Source of the DNA: Kerstersia similis
Lineage (GTDB): Bacteria > Pseudomonadota > Gammaproteobacteria > Burkholderiales > Burkholderiaceae_B
Assembly (NCBI RefSeq): GCF_965139615.1
Contig: NZ_CBCSIQ010000008.1
Coordinates: 72,335 to 136,334, forward strand
Direction: 5' to 3'
DNA: 64,000 bases
Below, piece after piece: positions 1-8,588 of the stretch. A model generated the notes under the pieces. The model saw nothing but the letters and a program-made list of their open reading frames with translations. It did no database searches and was not told the origin of the DNA. Each line of letters begins with the position of its first letter. Positions within the stretch are counted from its first letter, which is position 1. Made by a program: the position numbers and the translations under genes.

Positions 1-204
1 GCCCGCCAGGAGGGGGAAATGGTGGCGATCCTGCGGGCGACGGGAGACAGTGGAGCAGGGCAGTTGCGCCGTAGTGTGTCGTTGGATCAATTACTGGGCG
101 TGGCGCCCTCGCCGGTGCCACCCGAGCCGGTGGTGCTCTATGGCAACCGCCAGACCATGCACGTCCCACCGCTCAATGCCCAGGAAACGGGAGAATGGGA
201 GTGA
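1..204 (+). CDS. Flp pilus assembly protein CpaB/RcpC, C-terminal end (partial)
   Basis: The reading frame is open from the first base and gives the last 67 residues of a protein that starts upstream of the window. The tail contains a GEMVAILRATGD stretch followed by VSLDQLLG and a short VVLYGNR strand. This resembles the end of CpaB/RcpC proteins, periplasmic partners of the Tad secretin. The stop overlaps the start of the secretin gene by 10 bases, which fits a tad operon. The assignment rests mainly on context because the conserved SAF domain lies outside the window. Confidence 0.6.
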   Translation, partial: ARQEGEMVAILRATGDSGAGQLRRSVSLDQLLGVAPSPVPPEPVVLYGNRQTMHVPPLNAQETGEWE

Positions 205-1655
205 AGCCGCATCGTGACGCAAAGCAGGGCAGAGCAGCCGGCTGGCTGCTGCTGGCCAACCGGCTGGCAGGTTTAGGCATGGTCTGCGTGCAGAGTGCCG
301 TGGTGGCAGCGGGCAGCGATACCGGCGCCGCCCGCATCGTCTTGCGCCTGGAGGCCGGACAGACGCATGTGCTGGATGTGCCGGATCTGGGCCGGGTGGC
401 GGTCGGAGACGGCGGCGTGGTTCAAGCGGTCGCTGCGGATGGCCGGGAAGTCCTGATATTCGCACGCCGCCAGGGCCTGACCACCTTGCATGTGTGGACC
501 CGCGCCGGCGTTCGCCAGGCCTATGAGATTGAAGTGGGCGTATCGGGGGCGCAGCGCATGCAGCAGGAAGTTGCTGCTTTGCTGGCGCGCATTCCGAATG
601 CTCGCAGCAGCCGTGTCGGGGATCGCATGCTGATCGAAGGCGAGGACCTGTCTGACGCGGATCAGGAACGTATCAGCGCCTTGGTGCAGCGCTATCCGGA
701 TTTGCTGGATTTTACCGGGCAGGTCGGCTGGGACCGCATGGTTCTGCTGGATGTGCAGGTCATTGAAGTGCCGCGATCCGAGCTGCTGGAGTACGGCATA
801 CGCTGGGACGGCAGTACCCAGGGCGGGTTCGTCGGTGGCGTGGCGTGGGATATGGCAAGCGGTGCCGCCCTGGCTGCGCGGCCAGGGACGGAGCTGCCGC
901 TGGACCTGCCCATGCCGGTGCGTTCGGCGCAATCCTATTTCGGCTTGAATGCCATGCTGGCGTCGCGCATTCATGCCTTGGCCCAGCAGGGCGATGCCGT
1001 CATGCTGGCGCAGCCTCAGCTGCTGGCGCGCAGCGGCGCAACGGCGAGTTTTCTGGCCGGTGGTGAGGTGCCTTACGTGACCGTCGATGCCAATGGCAAC
1101 TCGACCACGATTTTCAAACCCTATGGCGTTTCTCTCGCCATTACGCCCAGGGTGGAGCGCAATGGCGCTGTCCGTTCGCGCATCGAAGTAGAGGTCAGCG
1201 CCGTGGACGCCAGCGTGTCGGCCAATGGCGGGCCTGCCATGAAGACACGGCGCGCCGCGACGGAATTCAACGTGCGTTCCGGGCAGACCCTGGTGTTGGG
1301 TGGTTTTATCTCGCGTGAGCAGTTGCGTGACCGGGATGCGTTGCCCGGTTTGGGCAGCCTGCCCATTATCGGCGCGCTGTTCGGCTCGCGGCGGTTCCAG
1401 CAGCGTGAGACGGAGCTGGCGATTCTGGTCACGCCGGTGGTGGTGTCGCAGGACGATCCGGGGCTGCAGCGCCGGGCACATGCCGCCCGGCAGGCCGTCG
1501 AAGCGGCCTTCCCGGATGGGCCTGCCATCAATGTGCCCATCCTGCCGGATGTGCCGGAAGGTCGGCGTTGGGATCCCTATGCCGGTGCCGGGTCGCAATG
1601 GGAGGCCGAGGCAGCCGCTGCCGCTGCAGGCAATGTCTATGACTTTGATGAGTGA
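195..1655 (+). CDS. rcpA: Tad/Flp pilus outer-membrane secretin RcpA (CpaC)
   Basis: 486 residues. A short hydrophobic N-terminal segment (about residues 15-38) is followed by the pilus-assembly N-terminal domain (about 45-120, LRLEAGQTHVLDVPDLGRVAVGD), a BON-like linker (about 120-175) and the secretin domain (about 245-430). The secretin signature is visible: LLARSGATASFLAGGEVPY, the pre-terminal VRSGQTLVLGGF strand, and GLGSLPIIGALFGSRR. The protein forms the outer-membrane channel through which the Flp pilus leaves the cell. The C-terminal tail ends in an alanine-rich run and an acidic stretch. It overlaps both neighbours by a few bases, so translation is probably coupled. Confidence 0.93.
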   Translation: MGVKPHRDAKQGRAAGWLLLANRLAGLGMVCVQSAVVAAGSDTGAARIVLRLEAGQTHVLDVPDLGRVAVGDGGVVQAVAADGREVLIFARRQGLTTLHVWTRAGVRQAYEIEVGVSGAQRMQQEVAALLARIPNARSSRVGDRMLIEGEDLSDADQERISALVQRYPDLLDFTGQVGWDRMVLLDVQVIEVPRSELLEYGIRWDGSTQGGFVGGVAWDMASGAALAARPGTELPLDLPMPVRSAQSYFGLNAMLASRIHALAQQGDAVMLAQPQLLARSGATASFLAGGEVPYVTVDANGNSTTIFKPYGVSLAITPRVERNGAVRSRIEVEVSAVDASVSANGGPAMKTRRAATEFNVRSGQTLVLGGFISREQLRDRDALPGLGSLPIIGALFGSRRFQQRETELAILVTPVVVSQDDPGLQRRAHAARQAVEAAFPDGPAINVPILPDVPEGRRWDPYAGAGSQWEAEAAAAAAGNVYDFDE

Positions 1656-3639
1656 GCCAGCAATGGTGGAAATCGAAATCACGCAGGAAGGCGCAGCAGT
1701 GGAGCGCCATTTGCTGGCACTGCCGGTATTGATCGGCCGTGACGAGCAATGCAGCTTGCGTTTGCGCTCCTGGCGGATCGCCAGAACGCACGCCAGACTG
1801 AGTGCGCATGCCGGGGATTTGTTGCTGGAAGACCTGGGCTCCTGGCATGGCACCTGGGTCAATCAGCGCCGCGTGGCGCGCTATGGCCCCCTGCAGCCCG
1901 AAGATATTGTGGTCATTGGCCCCTGCCGGCTGATGGTGCGGCGGGTGACACCCCTGCTTCCGAAAAACGATACCGTGCCGGGAGAGGGCAGTGCGGCGCG
2001 GTTGGCTGCGCGGTTGCCTCTGATGGGGGCTGATCCTGGGACTCCGACAGATCGTCCTCCTGCCTCTCGCATCCGTCTGGAGCCCGGCCCGGATTTCCAG
2101 GCAGATCCGTTGTCGGTCACTGGATTGGCGGCACTGCCCGCGCAGCCAGGGCAGGGCTCGCCGCAATTGGCTGACGGGGAGGCGAACCTGCTGGATGGGC
2201 AAGACACAGCAGGTGCCGATGTGGCGGGGGGATGGCCGGTAGCCGATACCCTGCTGGTTCGTCGCTTGCATGCCGTACTGCTGCAGGAGCTGGATCTGCG
2301 GCGCCGCAATGTCGAAGATATGAACGATGCAGCTCTGCGCAGCCAGGCGCGTGAAGTACTCTCCGCCTGGCTGGACAGAAACGGCAGGGCGGGTGACCTG
2401 TCAGCGCAGGAAGGGGCGTCCGAGGCGGGCTGGCCGGCCGAGGGGGCTGCCCGCCAGGCGCTGCTGGAACGGGTGCTGGATGAGGCCTTGGGCTATGGCC
2501 CCTTGCAGCCTTTGCTGGCGGAAGAGGGCATTACCGAGATTATGGTCAATGGCCACAATGAAATTTATGTCGAGCGCCAGGGCCGTCTGCTGCGCCATCC
2601 GGCGGCGTTCAGCAGCGAAGCCGCCTTGATGGCCGTGATGGAACGCATGGTTGCGCCGGTAGGGCGCAGGCTGGATGAAAATATGCCGCTGGCGGACGCG
2701 CGTCTGCCGGATGGCTCCCGGGTTCATGCCGTCATTCGCCCTGTTGCCGTGCGCGGACCGAGTCTGACCATTCGGCGTTTTCCCGTGCATCGGCCCGGGT
2801 TGCCGGAACTGACGCAATGGGGGGCGCTGGATGGCGCCATGGCATCGTTTCTGGCGCAGTGTGTGCGCTTGCGCCGCAATATCATCGTATCGGGCGGAAC
2901 GGGCTCAGGGAAAACCACTTTGCTCAATGCTTTGTCGCACTGCATTGCAGCGCACGAGCGGGTAATCACGATAGAGGATGCGGCAGAACTGCGGCTGTTG
3001 CATGCGCATCGTGTTGTGCTTGAAGCGCGGCCGCCCAACCAGGAAGGTAAGGGCGCGATCACGATTCGGGAACTGGTGCGCAATGCCTTGCGCATGCGGC
3101 CCGACCGCATCATCGTTGGCGAGTGCCGGGGGCCCGAGGCCTTGGACATGCTGGCGGCCATGAATACCGGACATGAAGGTTCCTTGACGACGCTGCACGC
3201 CAACTCGCCGCGTGATGCGCTGGCGCGGCTGGAGACCATGGTATTGATGGCAGGCATGTCATTGCCGCTGGCCGCAGTACGTGAACAGATTGCTGCTAGT
3301 GTGGATTTGCTGGTTCAGTTGGTGCGTTTGCCGGACGGACGCCGTGTTGTGTCGGAGGTCACGGAGTTGTGCGGAGTGGAAAGCCAGTGTCTGCAGACCT
3401 TGCCGCTGTTCCAGTTCGACAGGCGTCTGGGCCGCCATCGGCATGGTGAGAATGCGCCAACGTTTTTCGAGACCTGGCGCAGCCAGGGCCTGAGTTTCGA
3501 TGCCACCCCTTTTGGTGGACCGGACCGTGTTGCTGCGTGGTCAGGCGACGGTGCTGACGCCTTGCCGGCCCTGGCTGCGCAGGCCGTCGAGCGCTTGTCC
3601 TGGCAGGAAGCTGCCGGAGGCCGCGGAGCCGTGCCATGA
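1648..3639 (+). CDS. tadA: Tad pilus assembly ATPase TadA/CpaF with N-terminal FHA domain
   Basis: 663 residues from the ATG that overlaps the secretin stop; ATGs at 1639 and 1663 are alternatives. Residues about 25-95 form an FHA domain (LPVLIGRDEQCSLRL, RTHARLS, LEDLGSWHGTWVNQRRV), a phosphothreonine-binding module. A Pro/Gly-rich linker of roughly 100 residues follows, then the CpaF secretion ATPase: GYGPLQPLL and ITEIMVNG, Walker A GGTGSGKTT near residue 416, Walker B-type IIVGECRG near 488, and the LTTLHANSPRDAL His box. It powers Flp pilin assembly at the inner membrane. No separate TadZ/CpaE gene lies between secretin and ATPase. The frame stays open upstream to 1300, but that part lies inside the secretin gene. 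Confidence 0.93.
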   Translation: MSEPAMVEIEITQEGAAVERHLLALPVLIGRDEQCSLRLRSWRIARTHARLSAHAGDLLLEDLGSWHGTWVNQRRVARYGPLQPEDIVVIGPCRLMVRRVTPLLPKNDTVPGEGSAARLAARLPLMGADPGTPTDRPPASRIRLEPGPDFQADPLSVTGLAALPAQPGQGSPQLADGEANLLDGQDTAGADVAGGWPVADTLLVRRLHAVLLQELDLRRRNVEDMNDAALRSQAREVLSAWLDRNGRAGDLSAQEGASEAGWPAEGAARQALLERVLDEALGYGPLQPLLAEEGITEIMVNGHNEIYVERQGRLLRHPAAFSSEAALMAVMERMVAPVGRRLDENMPLADARLPDGSRVHAVIRPVAVRGPSLTIRRFPVHRPGLPELTQWGALDGAMASFLAQCVRLRRNIIVSGGTGSGKTTLLNALSHCIAAHERVITIEDAAELRLLHAHRVVLEARPPNQEGKGAITIRELVRNALRMRPDRIIVGECRGPEALDMLAAMNTGHEGSLTTLHANSPRDALARLETMVLMAGMSLPLAAVREQIAASVDLLVQLVRLPDGRRVVSEVTELCGVESQCLQTLPLFQFDRRLGRHRHGENAPTFFETWRSQGLSFDATPFGGPDRVAAWSGDGADALPALAAQAVERLSWQEAAGGRGAVP

Positions 3640-4484
3640 TGCGGGGATGGATCATCGTGGCAGTCGCTGTTGCAGCGGCCGCATTGGCTTTGGGGCTGCG
3701 ACAAGGCATGGCGGATTGGCTGCGCCACTACCGTGCAGCGTTCACGGCTGGAGCGCGATACCGGATGGATGCTTTTTTCCTGGCCATGGATTTGTCACGA
3801 TTCTGGCTGGGGGCGTTGCTGGCGGCATGGGCAGCCGGGTTGGCGGCGTATGCATGGACAGGTTCATGGTGGGTGTGCGGCGGTTTGAGCGCAGCTTTGC
3901 TGGTCCTGCCGCGTGGCCTGCTGCGTTGGGGCTGGCAACGGCGCAGACGGCAATTGACGGCGCAATTGCCGGAGTTGCTGTTGGGCCTGGCCTGGGCCTT
4001 GCGGGGCGGCGCCAGCCTGCCGGGTGCCTTGCGCGCCGTGGTACTGGAAACCGAGCCGCCGACACGGCAGGAGTTTGGCTTGCTGCTGCGCGAGCAACGC
4101 ATGGGCGTGAGTTTTGAGCAGGCGCTGGCGAATCTGTACCAGCGCGTGCCGACCCCGGAACTGGCGCTGGTCGTGGCCGTGCTGGGCATTGCGGCGCAGT
4201 CCGGCGGCAATCTGGCGGATGCCTTGCAGGGCTTGGCCGATACGGTCGAGGCACGGTTGCGGACGCAGCGGCGTTTGCGTGCCATGACATCGCAGGGCGT
4301 GTTGCAGGCCTGGATCATGGGGGCGCTGCCGCTCGTCCTGCTGGCAAGCTTGCAGTGGCTGGAGCCACAAGCCATGCATGGTTTGTGGCATACCCCCTCA
4401 GGTTGGCTGTTGCTGGGCATACTGGCGCTACTGCTGGCCATCGGATTCTGGTTTATCCGGCGGATCGTGAGTATCCGGCCATGA
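3636..4484 (+). CDS. tadB: Tad pilus inner-membrane platform protein TadB
   Basis: 282 residues, starting with ATGATG that overlaps the tadA stop by 4 bases. It has an N-terminal membrane helix, a pair of helices near residues 45-90, the T2SSF (GspF-like) cytoplasmic core with LPELLLGLAWALRGGASLPGALR and GNLADALQGLADTVEARLRTQRRLRAMTSQG, and two C-terminal helices. TadB and TadC form the inner-membrane platform on which the TadA ATPase acts. Length and order match tad operons. Its stop overlaps tadC in an ATGA. Confidence 0.92.
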   Translation: MMRGWIIVAVAVAAAALALGLRQGMADWLRHYRAAFTAGARYRMDAFFLAMDLSRFWLGALLAAWAAGLAAYAWTGSWWVCGGLSAALLVLPRGLLRWGWQRRRRQLTAQLPELLLGLAWALRGGASLPGALRAVVLETEPPTRQEFGLLLREQRMGVSFEQALANLYQRVPTPELALVVAVLGIAAQSGGNLADALQGLADTVEARLRTQRRLRAMTSQGVLQAWIMGALPLVLLASLQWLEPQAMHGLWHTPSGWLLLGILALLLAIGFWFIRRIVSIRP

Positions 4485-5515
4485 ATGCCGTGGGTGTCAT
4501 GCATACCGGTTGGTACGCTGTTGTGCTGCATATCGTGGAGCCCGGCATCCCGGATACTCAGGATGTCTCGGATGCCAGCCGCGGCGGCATCTGGCTCTGG
4601 CTGTGCATGGTTGGTATCGCCCTGGCGGTTGGCATGGCCGTATCCCAGTGGCAGCAGGGCGACAGGGTTAACAGAGCGGAGCCGGTTGTCGCCAGCACAA
4701 GCCTGCCCATGCCCTGGGTCTGGCGCTTTGCGCTACCTGTGCTGCAGCGTTTTTCCTGGTGTGCACGGCCATGGCTGGGTTGGCGGGCGCAGCAGCGCCT
4801 GGCTGAATTGTTGCAGGAAGCCGGGCTGGCGCGAGGGCTGGAGCCTTTGGTGTTGCGAACAGCCCAGTGCTTGCTGGGGCTGATGGCAGCCTTGATGTCG
4901 GGGCTGGTGATATGGTGTCTATCGAGTCCGGGGTTCGGCAATGAGGCCGGCCTGCTATCGGGCCGCTTCTTTCCGACGGCAGCGGGGATGATGCTGGGCG
5001 GGGGACTGGCGGGTTGGCATGCCCCGGGCGTTAGTTTGCGAGCCAGGGCACGCGAGCGGCGTCGCCAGATGGCGGCGGAGTTGCCTTTGGTGCTGGAAAT
5101 GTTGGCGCTGTGCCTGGCCGGCGGGCAGCATTTCAATGGCGCTTTGCAGCAAATGGCGCGACATGCGCCACGTGGAGCCTTGCAGCAGGAGTTTGCGCAG
5201 GCCTGGGCAGAAATCATGCAAGGACGGCCCAGGGTGGAGGCGATCCGGATACTGGCGCGGCGTACCGGCTTGCCCGCCATGCGTCGTTTTGCCGCCGCCT
5301 TGGCGCAGGCCGAAGGCCTGGGCATGGCGTTGGGGCCCTTGCTGCGGGCGCAGGCCAGACAATTGCAGGATGAACGGATCCAACAGGCCGAAAAACAAGC
5401 CATGGAAGCGCCTGTGAAAATGCTGTTGCCGTTGATGACATGCATTTTTCCCTGCACCTTTCTGGTACTGGCTTATCCGGTCATGCATTATCTGCAAGCA
5501 GGGTTGTCGGGATGA
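4481..5515 (+). CDS. tadC: Tad pilus inner-membrane platform protein TadC
   Basis: 344 residues from the ATG in the ATGA overlap with tadB; an upstream in-frame ATG at 4355 lies inside tadB and is unlikely. Membrane helices are seen near residues 35-55, 130-150 and 160-185 and at the C terminus (LLPLMTCIFPCTFLVLAYPVMHYL). The T2SSF domain carries ELPLVLEMLALCLAGGQHFNGALQ and MRRFAAALAQAEGLGMALGPLL. It pairs with TadB in the Flp pilus platform. The first 35 residues are poorly conserved-looking, so the true start could be a little further in. Confidence 0.9.
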   Translation: MNAVGVMHTGWYAVVLHIVEPGIPDTQDVSDASRGGIWLWLCMVGIALAVGMAVSQWQQGDRVNRAEPVVASTSLPMPWVWRFALPVLQRFSWCARPWLGWRAQQRLAELLQEAGLARGLEPLVLRTAQCLLGLMAALMSGLVIWCLSSPGFGNEAGLLSGRFFPTAAGMMLGGGLAGWHAPGVSLRARARERRRQMAAELPLVLEMLALCLAGGQHFNGALQQMARHAPRGALQQEFAQAWAEIMQGRPRVEAIRILARRTGLPAMRRFAAALAQAEGLGMALGPLLRAQARQLQDERIQQAEKQAMEAPVKMLLPLMTCIFPCTFLVLAYPVMHYLQAGLSG

Positions 5516-5991
5516 ATCGACAGGCGGCATCGCCCCGGAGCGGGCGAGACAAGAACCGAGGCATGCGGCTTGGAGCCAGCAAGGTTGCCAGAACGGAGCA
5601 GGGGCGCCTGGTGCTTGCGCGGACATGGCGGCAGCGTTTGCGGGGCTGGTTGTGGCGTCGCCGGCCAGCTGTTGTCACGGCCTTACTGCTGTGGCCTTGC
5701 ATGGCAGTGCACAGCCTGGGGATGACGCATGCTTTGGACGTCTATTTCCTGGATGAACAGGGGCGTTGCGTGAAACGGGTGCGGGCGATGCAGCCATGGC
5801 GTTGCGCCTGGCACCCGCGTGCAGTTGCAGTGTTGGAGCTGCGCGCCGGGCAGGCGTGGCCCGGCGGCTGGAACGATCTTGGGCCCAGGCTGAGGCGCAT
5901 TCTGCGCCGCTTGCCCAGGCGCCAAGGGTTCAGTCGGTGGTGCTGGCGTCGTCCGCCTGACTGGCTGCGCCGAACACCGTCGCGTAGTTGA
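5512..5991 (+). CDS. DUF192 domain protein at the end of the tad operon
   Basis: 159 residues from the ATG that overlaps the tadC stop. A basic N terminus (about residues 1-50) is followed by a hydrophobic stretch (about 52-68) and a DUF192-like core: HALDVYFLDEQGRCVKRVRAMQPW and AVAVLELRAGQAW. DUF192 proteins are small beta-barrel proteins of unknown role, usually periplasmic or membrane-anchored, and are sometimes seen at the end of tad clusters. The C-terminal 45 residues are very Arg-rich and overlap the convergent membrane-protein gene by 62 bases. A function in pilus assembly is inferred only from position. Confidence 0.75.
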   Translation: MNRQAASPRSGRDKNRGMRLGASKVARTEQGRLVLARTWRQRLRGWLWRRRPAVVTALLLWPCMAVHSLGMTHALDVYFLDEQGRCVKRVRAMQPWRCAWHPRAVAVLELRAGQAWPGGWNDLGPRLRRILRRLPRRQGFSRWCWRRPPDWLRRTPSRS

Positions 5992-6724
5992 CGTAGGCGC
6001 TGCAGGACCAGACGGCTGCGGCGAACAGATTGACTGCCATGGCGAGCGCAGCAATGATCGAACTGATGCCGGGCAGGGCAAAGGCCAGCATATTCGCAAT
6101 GATGTGCACGGCGTACAGCATGATGCCCCAGGCTGCGGCATAGATCAGAAATGCCCATTTGTTGCGCCAGCAGGCAATCAGCGAGAAGAAAATGGCTCGC
6201 GTGACAGGTAGCTGATGCCAGGCCACCAACAGTGGGGTGAACCAGAACAGGGCCGAAACACCGGCATAGAGCACACCGAAAATAATGGTGGGCATTTGCA
6301 TGGCGTCCAGAAAGGGTGCCATGTTTTCTTCCTGAATGGCTCTTTCCAGCTCGACGGTCAGGGTGTCAGCAAAGGGCATGAAGGCCAGCATGGCGGACAG
6401 CAGGATCAAGCCGAATTGCAATCCGCCAACCGCCAGCAGCCGTACCGGCACGCCGGGTTCGCGCAAGGGTTGTACCCAGGCGGCAGGGTGCGCGGGCTTG
6501 CCGCTGGCCAGCGCCCGGCAGCCGCTGAGCGTCATGACGGTAAGAAAGGGGACGAAGAACTGGGCCAGGGGCGGTCCGACAGGCGCCAGATTCAGCGCCA
6601 GCATGCCCAGCATGGTAAGGAACATCATCCATGTGAACAGCGGTAGGGGTTGGCGCCGGAACAGCAGGTAGCCCTGGCGGATCCAATACCAGCCGGCAGA
6701 GGCGGGTAGCGTGGCAGCTTGCAT
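5930..6724 (-). CDS. BPSS1780-family multi-pass membrane protein
   Basis: 264 residues with about six predicted membrane helices. It opens with ATLPASAGWYWIRQGYLLFRRQPLPLF, written here only as its family-typical parts GWYWIRQGYLLF and PLPLFTWMMFL; this matches the BPSS1780 family of betaproteobacterial membrane proteins, whose role is unknown. The gene is convergent with the tad operon and overlaps its last gene. It reads in the same direction as the homoserine kinase gene, 23 bases downstream of it, and may share its transcript. Confidence 0.8.
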   Translation of the reverse strand: MQAATLPASAGWYWIRQGYLLFRRQPLPLFTWMMFLTMLGMLALNLAPVGPPLAQFFVPFLTVMTLSGCRALASGKPAHPAAWVQPLREPGVPVRLLAVGGLQFGLILLSAMLAFMPFADTLTVELERAIQEENMAPFLDAMQMPTIIFGVLYAGVSALFWFTPLLVAWHQLPVTRAIFFSLIACWRNKWAFLIYAAAWGIMLYAVHIIANMLAFALPGISSIIAALAMAVNLFAAAVWSCSAYVNYATVFGAASQADDASTTD

Positions 6725-6747
6725 GTGACTAGGTTTCCTTTATCCGG

Positions 6748-7716
6748 TCAGGGCAGGGGAAGGGCAGCATCGCCCTGGCGTTGCAACAGGACGCGCTCGA
6801 AATGAGTCGGGTCGTGCGGCTTGAGTGTCTGCGCCGGGCGCGGCAGGAAGAAGTCGTACAGGCGCGACAGCCAGAATCGCAGCGCAGCGCCCCGCAACAT
6901 GGCGGGCCAGAGGGCTCGTTCCTCTTCGGTGAAAGGGCGTACGCTGGCGTAGGCTTGCAGCCAGGCGGCGGCCAGTTCGAGGTCCAGCTTGCCGCTGGCG
7001 CGGTCGATGCACCAATCATTGACGGAAACGGCGACATCGAACAACCAGGTATCACAGCCAGCGAAGTAGAAGTCGATGATGCCGCCCATGACAGGCGCTT
7101 CATAGGTGCCGGCGAACAGCACATTGTCGCGGAACAGGTCGCAGTGAGCCGGGCCGCTGGGCAGCTGGGCGTAGGCCGGGCTGGCAGCCAGCGTTTCTTG
7201 TTCAGCCAGGGTGCGATCCAGCAGGGCAGCCTGGGCGGCATCAAGAAAGGGCCGGACGGTGGGAGCAGTCTGGCGCCACCAGGACAGCCCGCGCAAATTC
7301 GGCTGTTGCAGGGGGAAATCCTGCGCGGCCAGGTGGGCGCGAGCCAATGTGCTGCCTGTCAGGGCGCCATGCGCCGCGCTCGGTGCGGGTTCGTAGCCAC
7401 CTGGCAACAGACTGACGATGGCGCAAGGCTTGCCGTTGAGCGTGTAGATCCGTTCGCCGGTTTTCAGGGTTTGCGGTTCGGGAACGGGAATGCCGCGCTG
7501 CGCCAGATGGTGCATCAGTTCGATATAGAACGGCAGTTGTTCACGGGTGAGCACTTCGAACAGCGTCAGGACGAATTCGCCCCGAGTCGTGCTCAGAAAG
7601 AAGTTGGAGTTTTCGATGCCAGCGGTAATACCGCGCATGGAAACCAGTTCGCCCAGTTCATAGCGTTCGAGCAATTCGCGCGCTTGTTGGTCGGAGACAG
7701 GAGTAAAAACGGCCAT
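6748..7716 (-). CDS. thrB: Homoserine kinase, APH-fold type
   Basis: 322 residues from the ATG of MAVFTPVS, the N terminus usual for this type; the frame stays open upstream but that part does not look like protein. It phosphorylates homoserine on the way to threonine. Aminoglycoside-phosphotransferase-like features are GIENSNFFL near residue 32, the catalytic loop HCDLFRDNVLF near 190 and the metal-binding GIIDFYFAG. This is the ThrB form of betaproteobacteria and pseudomonads, unrelated to the GHMP kinase of E. coli. No threonine gene is adjacent. Confidence 0.92.
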   Translation of the reverse strand: MAVFTPVSDQQARELLERYELGELVSMRGITAGIENSNFFLSTTRGEFVLTLFEVLTREQLPFYIELMHHLAQRGIPVPEPQTLKTGERIYTLNGKPCAIVSLLPGGYEPAPSAAHGALTGSTLARAHLAAQDFPLQQPNLRGLSWWRQTAPTVRPFLDAAQAALLDRTLAEQETLAASPAYAQLPSGPAHCDLFRDNVLFAGTYEAPVMGGIIDFYFAGCDTWLFDVAVSVNDWCIDRASGKLDLELAAAWLQAYASVRPFTEEERALWPAMLRGAALRFWLSRLYDFFLPRPAQTLKPHDPTHFERVLLQRQGDAALPLP

Positions 7717-8066
7717 AGCGTGAATGCGGGCGCGGCAGGAATGCCGAAAGAAATAAGTGATTGGAGCCCGGTGCGCAGCATAGGCGGCGGCAAGGGCTGG
7801 CGTAGCTGCGCATTTTAGTGCATCCGGCGCGGCAGCTGGACAATGGCTGGGCCTTTTGTTCCTTGCCGGCCAGGCTGGCCCGGCAGTATGGTTTTCAGGT
7901 CTAATGCCAGTCCCGACACGGGCAACGGCAGATCGGGCACGAATGACCGCCGGTTGTCTGGCGGACATCGCGCGCCTGAGGTAAAGAAAACCGTGATGCC
8001 CGTTGGCTGCCGGCGCTGGTTTTGCCGATGCGTTCCAGGGCGCTTTCCCTGGAAGAGGATGAAAAC
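7717..8066. other. Gene-free spacer between divergent thrB and slyX
   Basis: About 350 bases without a convincing gene. It must hold the divergent promoters, but I could not assign -35/-10 pairs with confidence. A short hairpin (TGCCGG arm at 7864, CCGGCA arm ending at 7885) lies in the middle and has no U-tract. Confidence 0.4.
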
Positions 8067-8348
8067 ATGACGATTCAACCGCCACAGGCGCACACCGAGA
8101 TGGAAACCGGCACGCGGGGCGAGGCTGCAGGGGATGCGCAGCTGGCGCAGGCGCTGGCGCGCGTTCAGGAGCTGGAGATACGTTCCACGCTGGCTGATGA
8201 CATGCTGGATCAACTCAACCAGCAAATGTTTCGCATGCAACGTCAGCTCGAAGCATTGCAACGCCAGCTGACGGAGCTGCGTGACCAGATTCCCGCTGAA
8301 GGGACGGCATTTCGCAGCCTGAGGGATGAATTGCCCCCGCATTATTGA
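8067..8348 (+). CDS. slyX: SlyX family protein
   Basis: 93 residues. The start is the ATG after a purine-rich GGAAGAGGA site; an in-frame ATG 45 bases upstream is less likely. Residues about 30-75 form a coiled coil (VQELEIRSTLADDMLDQLNQ) and the protein ends in PPHY, the family's characteristic C terminus. SlyX proteins are small cytoplasmic coiled-coil proteins of unknown function. The first 25 residues are an extra acidic extension. Confidence 0.88.
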   Translation: MTIQPPQAHTEMETGTRGEAAGDAQLAQALARVQELEIRSTLADDMLDQLNQQMFRMQRQLEALQRQLTELRDQIPAEGTAFRSLRDELPPHY

Positions 8349-8588
8349 TGCGCGAACCGCGCCGGCAGCCCAAGGTGGGCGCATCGGCTTTGACGGATTT
8401 ACCGACCGGCCTGCCGGGGCAATGCAGGCTCCCTTGTATTCAGATGCCAGCTAACTTTATATTAGATAATTATTTTATATTGAATGGTAGAATGACTGGC
8501 TGGGTTGATAACTGAAAGCGATGATTGCGGGACGGCGTGCCGCGCGCGATCATGCGCAGGTGTCTCCGTTTTTTGTGCTGAACCGTCT

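Noticed and set aside
273..1862. 529-codon open frame on the minus strand
   Set aside because: Opposite the secretin and start of tadA; composition typical of a shadow.
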